Shown here: piece after piece, positions 25,901 to 35,500 of the stretch | Layout: every line of letters begins with the position of its first letter | How positions within the stretch are numbered: the stretch's first letter is position 1 | Assembly: GCA_032191485.1 (NCBI GenBank) | Contig: JAVDOI010000011.1 | Location: 1,769,438 to 1,833,437 of the forward strand | From: Leptoclinus maculatus | Lineage: Eukaryota > Chordata > Actinopteri > Perciformes > Stichaeidae | DNA: 64,000 nt | Reading direction: 5' to 3' | Program-made: the position numbers and the translations under genes | The notes under the pieces: generated by a model | Told to the model about the DNA's origin: nothing | The model's input: the letters and a program-made list of their open reading frames with translations, nothing else | The model's database searches: none

Positions 25901-28900
25901 CCGTAGATGTCATTTCGTCTGATTTTTGACCCTAACAATATATAAATATGAAGCACCAATAAGAAAATATTATTTGAATTCCTAAAATAAGGAGCTTCTA
26001 GATTAAGCTTTCTGTAGGATACTGATGATGTAACATCTGTGTATTCAGACAGAATGTAAAAGTGTTTCATCTCTAAAGCCGCCCTCCCGTATTAATAATC
26101 AATATCACGTGTCATGGAAAATCTGTATCTTATATTCATATCTCAGGCTTTAAGAACTGACCCAGTCATCAACCTCCAGACCTCACTTTTGAACATATCT
26201 CCACGTGTCTCCCCAGTTATGGCTGACCTTTGCTCCAGTAGCGGACCAGTCGGCCAAGTTCCTGGAGGCCTCTCTGGAGGAAGTGAACTGGTTGTCTCTG
26301 GTCTACATGGTGGTGGCCATACCGCTCAGCTTTGGGACCACGTGGATGCTGGACACCCTCGGGCTGCGGACCACGGTATGAACCTCACTCCCGGTGTTAT
26401 CTGTCACAGACAAGTGAACTAACCACACACACTGACCTTGGTCTCATGGTGGCGCTCCAACATATTACCCACAAACATTTTATTATGAAGTATAACCTCA
26501 TTAAAAGGTTGTGTCTTTGACTTTGTTTCCGTCTGGACCCCCTGCAGCTGATTCTGGGAGCCTGGCTGAACATGTTCGGGGCCCTGCTGCGCTTCATCGG
26601 GGCCTCCATATACACGGGCCACGATTTTACAGTCAAGTACCTGCTGGTGATGTTGGGTCAGACGCTCGGGGCCGTGGCTCAGCCCCTCATCATCTTCACC
26701 CCCACCAAGATGGCCGCTCTCTGGTTCCCTGACCACCAGCGCGCCACCGCCAACATGATCGCCTCCATGTGTGAGTGATTTATCGCTGCTGAGGGGGAAA
26801 CCGCTTCACAGGGTCATCAATGCAAGCAAACACGTCAGCCACACTAACTTTACATATCGAGAGCTTTATTTCTTTTAGCTTCTCGTGAACTCCTTATGGC
26901 CCCGAGACAAAGTCTGATTGTCTGGCATCTCTTTCAGCTGGAAATAAACGGTTCCTTCCTTCTTAAAGTCGTTTGTCTTAAATATCTAGTTTAAAAGGGT
27001 AAAGTGACTGAAGATGGTGAAATATATACTTTTTTTTGTAGCATGTTTATGATCAGACGTTCCTTTTGTGAAACAATACGTTTGGCTGGTGGAATTATGA
27101 CAGCGGCTTGTCAAATTTGGGTAAAATTGGTCTGAATCTCAGAAGTACAGCCAAGGACACAAAGACGTCAGGCTTGAAATATTCTATTACTATTCATGCA
27201 GGGCCCCAGACTGCAACCAATTATTCATTTTTCAGAGACGGTGCTTCTAAAATATAGAGCAGCATTGATCGTTAACAGACAGAAACCAGAATAACTCCGT
27301 TCCTCTTCTCTTCTCCCTCCTCAGCCAATCCTCTGGGCATCCTGCTCGCTAGCATCCTCTCTCCTGTGATCACTGACACACCTGCACGGATCCCAGACCT
27401 GGTGAGCTGAACCAGGTTTTAGTGCACTGATGCTGATCAGTAGCTGGCTGATATACAGTATATATATGTGTTAACTTATTGTTTTGGTTTAATCTGATCT
27501 GGTTTGATCACCGCTCCACATGAACGCTAATGTTGCTCCATGTTAGGCCATTGAAATGTCCCTGGATTGAATCTTTACGCCTTTGAGGCAAAACTGTCCA
27601 AAAAAAAGAAAGAAGACATCAGTAGAGCTAGAATCAGAGGATTCCCAGAGTGCATTGTGGGATTGCAGCTGCTAATACAGAAAACTGCAGCAGCTGGACT
27701 GTGTGGCTCTGTGGCAGCTCACCTGCTAATGATGATGAATGCTCTTTGATTCCAGGTGCTAACCTCCATTTATCATCACATTCTGTGTGTGTGTGTGTGT
27801 GTGTTTCATCCCTCCTCTAGCTGCTCGTCTACGCGGTCCCCTCATGCATCATCTGTTTCCTAGCAACGCTGGGGATACGGAGCAGCACCCCCCCCACGCC
27901 GCCGTCAGCCAGCGCCGAGTCCTCCGGCTCCGAGCCGTTCCTACAGGGGATCAAACTGGTGAGGAGTCAAAGCACATCCATCACTCTTCACAGACCCACT
28001 TTACCAGTTCAGTCCTGATCCTCTTCATGACCTGCATGAGAAAACCAGACCATCAGAGAGAAGATGGTCTGTTTCTAAAGAGTTATTCTTAATGCGGGTC
28101 GGATTCTGGTGAAACCAGATGACATCATGCAGGTTCAGCACACCGTGGACAGACCCAGATCCTCCAGCAGAGACCGGTCCTCCGTGGACGGACCCAGATC
28201 CTCCAGCAGAGACCGGTCCACCGTGGACGGACCCAGATCCTCCAGCAGAGACCGGTCCACCGTGGACAGACCCAGATCCGGAGCTCCGGAGGGAGGAGGA
28301 GAGCTCAGCTCACGGCAGCAGCAGCGTTTCCTCCTCCTGCTCCTGCTCCTGCTCCTCCTCCTCCTCCTCCTCCTCCTCCTCCTCCTCCTCCTCCTCCTCC
28401 TCCTCCTCCTCCTCCTCCTCCATCGACACTAAAACTAAACTATAATAGTTACGTTTGATTCTGGCCTTGGGACCTTTGTTCCATGTCATACTCCTTCCTC
28501 CCTCCCGCCTCTATACTGTTATCTGTGTAATAGAGGTGAGGACTGCTGAACAACACTTGTATGTGTCTCCTCCTCAGTTGCTGACGAACAAAGCCTACCT
28601 CGTGCTGCTGCTGTGCTTCGGTTCGGGCATCGCTGTTTTCACCTGCTTCTCCACGCTGCTGGAGCAGATCCTGTGTGTGCAGGGGTACACCAACGTAAGA
28701 GCACCGGGAGGACGGGACATCACAGTGATTTCCATGGGGACCAATTGGTATCAAATGAGCAGTAAAAGACACAGGCTGCATATTTAATAATACACATTAG
28801 AGGATGTACAGTCTAAAAGCATCACACGGTGATAAATTGTCAGTAAATTGCATTTATATGAGAGAATTGAGAAGAAACACTTTGACATGCTGGATGCAGA

Positions 28901-30096
28901 CTTTAATCATACGCCTGTAACGTGTCGTTGCTGCAGACCTTCGCTGGCGTTTGTGGCGCCCTCTTCATCGTGTTTGGCATCGTGGGCGCCGCTGTTCTCG
29001 GCGTCTACGTCGACAAGACCAAGAAGTTCATCGAAGCCACGAAGGTCAACATGTGCTTCACCGCTCTTTCGTGCATCGCCTTCTCAGTGGTGAGAACGTG
29101 GGACAGGAAGAGTCTCAAGCTGCACGCCTGTTCGTGTGTCCAAGTTGTATTTTAAAGGAGAGCGGGCGCCGCTGACTGGTTGTTGTTTCCTCCTCCTCTC
29201 AGGTGTCTCTGATGCAGGAGCAGAAAGTCGCCGTGGCCGTCGTCTGCTCTCTTTTTGGCTTTTTCGGGTTCTCCATATACCCGGTGGCCATGGAGCTGTC
29301 GGTGGAGTGTTCGTATCCCGTCGGAGAAGCCACGTCAGCCGGACTGGTCTTTGTGTCGGGGTACTGCTCTCTGTTTACTCTCAGTGTACAGTGTGTCATT
29401 AAAACACATTTCTACACAGACGTTAATGTGTTTACGAGTGGTGTAAAATAACAAATATGATAGAAAATGCTAATGAGCTGTTGATCATGGACCACAGTAC
29501 AAACCTCGATGGTATTTCTAAAATCCAGTTTCCACACACCGATTGTCTCCTGGACTTCCTCTATTATCTGTAATAATTCTTCGTGCATTAATCGTGGCTG
29601 TTTGGATGTGATCTTCTCCAGACAGGTCCAGTCTATTATCTACATCGTCCTCTTTCAGGCTTTAACTAAGCGACTCGCTGACTCTCCTCTGTCCACCTGT
29701 GGGGACGCGGTCCTCAGCTGGAAGGGTAGGTAGCTTGCATACTACAAAATAAGAACAATATATATTTAAATAAACCCACGTTCCCACTAATGGAGTTCCT
29801 CTGTGTTCCTGTTATGCGACGCTTCCTCATCACGTCCTCCTGGACATTATCGTCTCTCTCAGACGACTTATTGGAGATGTTGACCTGAAGTTGTATTCTT
29901 ATTCTGGACATCTCTCTCCTCAGTGCCGATGATGGTGATGGCCGGGCTGTGCACCGTCTTCAGCTGCTGCTTCGTGATCTTCTTCCACACACGGTACAGG
30001 CGGCTGGAGGCCGAGGAGCAGGCGGTGTACGGGACCCAACAGAGAAAGGTGTCGACGACCTCCGACAACGCTCCGAGTGTGGAGAGACTCTCATGA
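22983..30096 (+). CDS. slc49a3: Solute carrier family 49 member A3 (MFSD7-like MFS transporter)
   Basis: Multipass membrane protein of the major facilitator superfamily, related to FLVCR1/2; its own substrate is not settled. I join ten exons: 22983-23156, 26217-26375, 26548-26770, 27325-27401, 27821-27958, 28578-28694, 28937-29089, 29203-29360, 29622-29725 and 29924-30096. All have GT-AG introns and unbroken frame, giving 491 aa. The N-terminus has a hydrophilic tail, then VYKRRWFVLLVLCLLNCSNA as the first membrane segment (about residues 38-60). Next comes LWLTFAPVAD (exon 2), typical of the family. Exons 3-10 hold further hydrophobic helices, ending in a charged cytosolic tail. Human SLC49A3 is somewhat longer, mostly in this tail. 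The start has G at +4 but C at -3. Intron 1 (3.06 kb) is the largest. SLC49A4 and FLVCR paralogues are less likely, judging from the N-terminal motif. Confidence 0.9.
23425..23810 (+). repeat. Degenerate interspersed repeat in slc49a3 intron 1
   Basis: AAGTGCCAAAAGTACTTATT, CAGAATGGCTCATTTCAG, AAAAAGTACAATATTGGC, GAGTAAAGTAGCTCAG and TTGTACTTAAGTGCAGTA occur in this order. They match a very common percomorph repeat whose hallmark is repeated AAGTAC/ACTTAAGTAC motifs. Family is from memory; no coding capacity. Confidence 0.6.
23811..26216 (+). other. Remainder of slc49a3 intron 1
   Basis: No exon with family-like coding sequence was found between slc49a3 exons 1 and 2. Short frames such as 23953-24270 and 25291-25557 have no domain or splice support. 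Exon 1 and exon 2 join in phase 0 without any additional exon. Confidence 0.55.
28143..28279 (+). repeat. 39-bp minisatellite, about 3.5 copies (slc49a3 intron 5)
   Basis: CCGTGGAC recurs at 28143, 28182, 28221 and 28260, giving an exact 39-bp period. The unit includes CCAGATCCTCCAGCAGAGAC. Because 39 is a multiple of 3, open frames of ~107 codons persist across it in two frames, but it sits in an intron. Confidence 0.95.
28329..28421. repeat. (CTC)n trinucleotide tract in slc49a3 intron 5
   Basis: A ~93-bp CTC/TCC repeat with a few CTG units at its left end, 50 bp after the 39-bp minisatellite and 156 bp before exon 6. It is polypyrimidine on the sense strand. Confidence 0.97.
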
Positions 30097-31112
30097 CGAG
30101 AGAGAGAGACAGACAGACAGAGGGAATTATGGGTGTTATCACACCTGCAGTTTCTTTTCTGTGGTACGAAGTAGAAAAGGAAGTTTTCCTTTTTTAATCA
30201 AGACGTTCCTATTTCGTACGACACCGGGGCCAAACTCTTTATGTACATTGAGATATAGAAACAGATTCATTCTGTTGCTATTAATGTAAATGAAATCCTC
30301 AGATTATTATAGAAAGGTGCATCAATACACTCAGCAGATTTTATTGAAATATTTTATACTTTTTACACAAAAGAAGAGTTTCTGTGGAAACGATTGATTT
30401 TTAGCCACTTTGTTCTGTAAATAGACATGATCAGTGTATGAATGTTAACGATTTTCCGGCTAACTGGAATATTTACAGATGAGATGTTTGTTTTTTTTAA
30501 AACAAAACCGAGCTTTGATTGTAGGAAAATGAAGACAAACCCAGACCTGATGCAGCTCTACTGCTCTGGATAAACACAAGAACCCTCACCCTGTTCTCCT
30601 TAAAGGGAGAGGATAGAGGATCAAAAACAGACTAAATGGACCACGTGTGTCACCGTGGATCCTTGAGAAGGTTCCCTCAGTACATCGAGCCCACGTCTGC
30701 TCCGGTGTGTAGCTTTCTGCCACCGAACACAGACGAACTGAAACACAGCCGGCGTTGTAGCTGTGAGGCGTTCAGGGGCAGAGAAGAACGGCGGATGTTC
30801 TGGATTCATCAGACTCCTGAAACAACTGGATGTATTGTCACATAAATCATCGGCACATTTGTACTGAAACCACTATGAAAGGTACTGTTTACTGACATAC
30901 TACGAGTACATTTAATACAATGTAGTAACTGTACATGAAACCAGACTGTTTTAATACATAAACCAAAACAGAAGAAAAGCATTGAACTACTTATTAATGA
31001 CTTAAATGAGTAGAACATGCTTCTAGTTTAAGGACTGCAGACATCGAGAATCAGGTTCTAAGGATGTTGAAGCCTTACAGACTTTATAGAGATAAATACT
31101 ATATTATAGTGC

Positions 31113-31387
31113 AATAAAGAGAATAGTTCTGATTCCTGTAGTCGATGTTCATCATTGTACTGAACGTTCTGCTAGTGAAGACCAACAATAGCATTTGTTT
31201 TCCAAAGAGGTTACTGTCGGGTACTCTGCACACAGATTTAGGAGACGAGGAGAACTTGAATGTGTGTTTTCAGATCGGATCATCTCAGAGACTCCACACA
31301 TGTAAATACCAGAGCACTCGTTCTGTCTCAAGACTGCAAAGATGAGTTTCTCTGTTTCCTGTTTTAATACCTTAAAATGCCAATAAA
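31113..31387 (+). terminator. slc49a3: Candidate slc49a3 polyadenylation signals
   Basis: AATAAA hexamers occur at 31113-31118 and 31382-31387, about 1.0 and 1.3 kb after the stop codon. Either would give a 3' UTR of ordinary length. No transcript evidence is available. Confidence 0.45.
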
Positions 31388-31943
31388 ACGTTACCTCAAG
31401 GATCCACTGTCTAGTTTAATTCTTCTCATTGAGAAGAGAAAAGCAGCATCATGTGTAAGTCACAGCAATGGCACAACTTAAATGACCTCGAGGAACATTA
31501 ATAATCATAACTCGTTAATGTGTCGTATTACGAGGACTTTAAACTGGGGGACATGGATACACTCCTGTGAGATAATTCATTAAAGACTTTAGTCTGAAAG
31601 GAAGTTACCAAACTACACGATACAATATATATGAAGCCAAACGTACCAAAACACCTGCTGGCTCAAGCTTTAAAAATGCTAAAACATGTGAAGATAAAAC
31701 GTAACGCTCTGGTAAATTATAACGGGAATATGAGATTCATGTTATATTTAAAAATGTTGATAGATTTTAATTTGATTTATAATCATTTTGACCTGAACGA
31801 TGCAGCTCATCGGGTTTCAAATGTGACAATTCTCTTTCCCCCCATGATGCCTAAAGTGATATTAAAATGATCTTACTGCATAACAACCTCACGTTTCTTG
31901 TTGGATTCCCTGTTTTCAGATAATCTTCATCAGAATAAGATAA

Positions 31944-31976
<33 letters not shown>

Positions 31977-32490
31977 CGGCGTATGAGTGGCAGAAAATGA
32001 CGTGACGCAAACAAGCAGGCGGATAAAGACTCTGGAGAGTTTTTAATTATTTCCCAATTCCACATAAAACAAATATAAAAAAAGTAGAGCTGTCTCCAGA
32101 TTCAGAATCAACCGGAGTCGACCTGAAGCTCCTCCTCCTCCTCCTCCCATCATCATCCTCATCCTCGCTCCTCCAGCTACGTCTGGACTCAGACACTTTA
32201 AAAAGAGACCCATTCATAAGAATACGATCAGGATGTAAAAATTAAACCGGATTGAAAACCAGAGCAAAACATAAAAACATAAAAAGGGAAACACGACAGC
32301 AAATTAATGGCCGAGGATTCTTGTCAAACGCTTGTTTGAGTTCCTACTTTGAAAGTCCTCAGTTGTTGTGAATGGCACAAAGAAAAAACAAACAAATGAG
32401 GATATTCTTGATGCAAGAGCTGGTAGTTTCTAATGTGTAGGGTTAGCACAGGTACTGTGTGAACACAAGTACACATTTCATCCAATTACA
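31388..32490. other. Spacer between convergent slc49a3 and ncbp1
   Basis: The right part should contain the ncbp1 3' UTR on the minus strand. No coding exon is seen. A clear minus-strand AATAAA close to the gene was not identified. The G30 tract lies in its middle. Confidence 0.45.
31947..31976 (+). repeat. Uninterrupted G30 tract
   Basis: Thirty consecutive G bases followed by CGGCG lie in the spacer between two convergent genes. Exact length may be affected by sequencing slippage. Confidence 0.9.
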
Positions 32491-32495
32491 TGTGC

Positions 32496-32498
<3 letters not shown>

Positions 32499-32550
<52 letters not shown>
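32499..32550. repeat. (GT)26 tract just after the ncbp1 stop codon
   Basis: On the minus strand this reads as (CA)26 beginning four bases after the ncbp1 TGA, so it should be the first part of the mRNA 3' UTR. Confidence 0.95.
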
Positions 32551-32553
<3 letters not shown>

Positions 32554-32554
32554 C

Positions 32555-35500
32555 TCAGAGCTGGAGGGCACAGAACTGCTGGTACACGGCCAGGATGTGG
32601 TGGTCGAGCTCTGCGGTGAACAGCAGGTTCTCCAGAGTTCCCATGTACTGCTGGATGGTCACATGGTGCTGCGGAACGAGGAGATGCATCAGCGTCATCG
32701 AGGGGAGACACACATTGTGTTACTGCAGCGTGTGTGTGTGTGTGTGTGTCTTACCATGAGGAAGACCTGCTGCAGCCGCTCGATGCAGTTCTTGTACCAG
32801 GGCGTGGTGATGTCCACGCTGCCCGTCTCACAGCGGACCAGGTGCTCCGTCAGCAGCATGATGAACCGCTGAGGGAGGAAATAATACATGTAACGGTGGA
32901 AATATTCACACGTGGGCTCAGAAACACGGCAGCGTTCACTGGATGAGAGGAGCTTTGGTGACAGTAGTGGAGGGACATGGGTACCTGGAAGATGACGAGG
33001 AAGAGGTTCTTCTGTTCGCTCTGAGCCGACTCCACCTTCTCCTGCAGCCTCTCGATCTGCTCCTCCAGCTGACCCTCCTCGTCCTCGCTGTTCTTGTCAC
33101 TGTTCTTGTCGCTGTTCTTGTCCATGTCCTCGTCGTCCCCGCTGTCCCGCTGCTGCTCCACAAACACACAAACACTGAGCCCTCCTACTTTAACGAACTT
33201 TAAACGGTTCATGTTGAAGTGGGACCGACGTGACCACGACGGACACGACGCGATGATGGATGAAGTTACCTTCTTATTCTGCTGTTTCTCCAGTTTGTCC
33301 TTGGCCTCCTCCAACTCCTGCTGGATCTTCTGGACGTGTTTGTTCATCTTTCGGATGGTCGAGTGCAGAATCTCCCAAACAAAAAGTCTAGAGGAGGAGA
33401 AGAGAGAAAGCAGAGCGTCGGTGTTAATGTCCTGGCTGAGTGGAGGAGATGTTCAGGATGAAACCTTCATTCTCTCCTCACCTGGTGAACTCGTGAGCCA
33501 TATCCTGAGAGAAGAGCCAGTTGGCCACAGCAGCACAGTCCACGATCTGCGTCCGGATCATTTTGTCCACCAACACCGCGATCATCTGTGAGGCAGCGAA
33601 GACACGCGTTACGTTTACCAAACTGTTAACGTCACCCTCCATCAAAACGTTTGTATCCACGTAGCGACTCCCTGTCGCCGTGTTAGTTCTGCGTCTGTAC
33701 CTGCGGGTGATTCCTCCACACTTCATAAACCACCTTCAGGATGTGCAGCTTCCCCTCGTCGCGCTCCGTCAGCACCTTCAAGATCTCGTGGAACCTGGAG
33801 GAGTCAGAGGACGGTGAGGAGAGCCGGACGCGACTCATTCAGTACAAAACTAAAAACGATCCGAGTCCCGTTTAGGAACTTAGCGGCCGAGTACACAGAG
33901 AAAGAAGTTATCTCTCCGAACAAATGTGAAAACTACTAAAACAACAAAGAGTCATGAAGACAAAGCAGACGTGGATCGTGTACACACACACGGCGGTAAA
34001 CTTACTTGCCGAGGGCGCTGAAGGAGTGGCTGAAGGATTTGGCTGCCAGGTGGAGCAGAGTCTGCAGGAACACGTCGATCTTCAGAGGGTTGAAGCTCTC
34101 GCCCTCATCTGAAAGGAGACAGAGTTTTATTCTCTCTCCAAGAAACACACAAAAACACACAAAAATAAAACAGAAAATAGGAAGCTGACCGTCATCATCT
34201 TCTTGGTTGGGGTTGGGCACTTCTTTGAGGATGGTCAGGATCTCCTCGTTGGACGCTCGGTTCTTTATGGCGTTTCCGACAGTGATGGATGCTGGGTAAC
34301 CGGGTAACGAAGCTGTGAGGCAGGAGAGACATTTGATCAGCTCTTCATGCTCGTTACAGAGAGACCGGTGGAACCGGTCGAGGCTTACAGAGGGAACAAA
34401 CTAACATCCTAAATGGTGCTCGCGACATGAAAACTCCGGCATTCAAAGAATGTGAAAGTGTTCTTACAGGCGCTCTCCTCTTCGTATTTGTAAGTAAAGA
34501 TGGGTTCAGATGGGATGAGCGCTGAGAAGGTTGCAGGGACGATGTCCACTATCCGCTGGTGGTATGAAAGTCTGCAGAGAGGCGGAGCGAACAGACGACT
34601 TTAGATCAACGAGACGCTTTCCGGATTAAAAGGATCGAAGGGAAACATGTTCACGGACAAATGACGGAAAAACACGAGATACAGAAAACACTTCTAAATG
34701 GACTTCAACTTGATGAGAGAGAAGGAGGAGTGATATTTAAGGACATAAACATGTGAACAACGCGTTCATACCTCATACTCTTCTCCAGAACCTCTTTGAC
34801 AAACTTGGGCTTGGGCTTCTCTAGATCCGCAGACAAGCAGTCAGACCTTTATAGAAGACACGTGATCACATCAATATCAATAACCAGCTGCTATGAAAGC
34901 TCTCTCTGTCCACCACAGCACCACTCACCAGTCATCCCAGCTCCACCGGAACTGGAAGTTGCTCAAATGATGAGAAAACCAGTTGACTAGTCTGGAAACG
35001 TAGAAAGGGAAACGGAGAGAGTTAAATCACAGACGGCTCTACTCCAGTAACAGTTCCTCTCTCTACCAGTGAAGGTAAATGTGCCGTTTGGTTACCGGTC
35101 TATGCAGCTGGTGTTCATGGTGTCCAGTCTCATGTAGAGCATCTCTGTGGCTTGGGCCAACTAACAGGCGGGTGTTAAAGAAACGCCTCTTTTGATTAAC
35201 ACGCTTAAACATGTCATTATGTAGAAACAAGTAGGAAACACATTTGGCTCAATGATAATATCATGTTTAACGGTTGTAAAGCGCCTTGAACACAAACCGC
35301 AGTGACACAAAGACTCAAGGATACAACTTGTGGCAGTGATCCCGGCTGCAGTTTGCACAGCTCAATGAGCAGCGTGGTGTACATGACGTCGATGTGGGGC
35401 GGAGTCGGCAGCTGGAGGAGTTCTCCAAAGATCACCTGAAAGAAAACACCAACAGATAAACATTATAAAATCAGCCGTTCTATCTTATTTCTCAGCATGT

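Noticed and set aside
28109..28445. Two overlapping ~107-codon frames in slc49a3 intron 5
   Set aside because: They stay open only because a 39-bp (13-codon) minisatellite and a CTC tract have no stops. They are not part of the conserved slc49a3 coding sequence.
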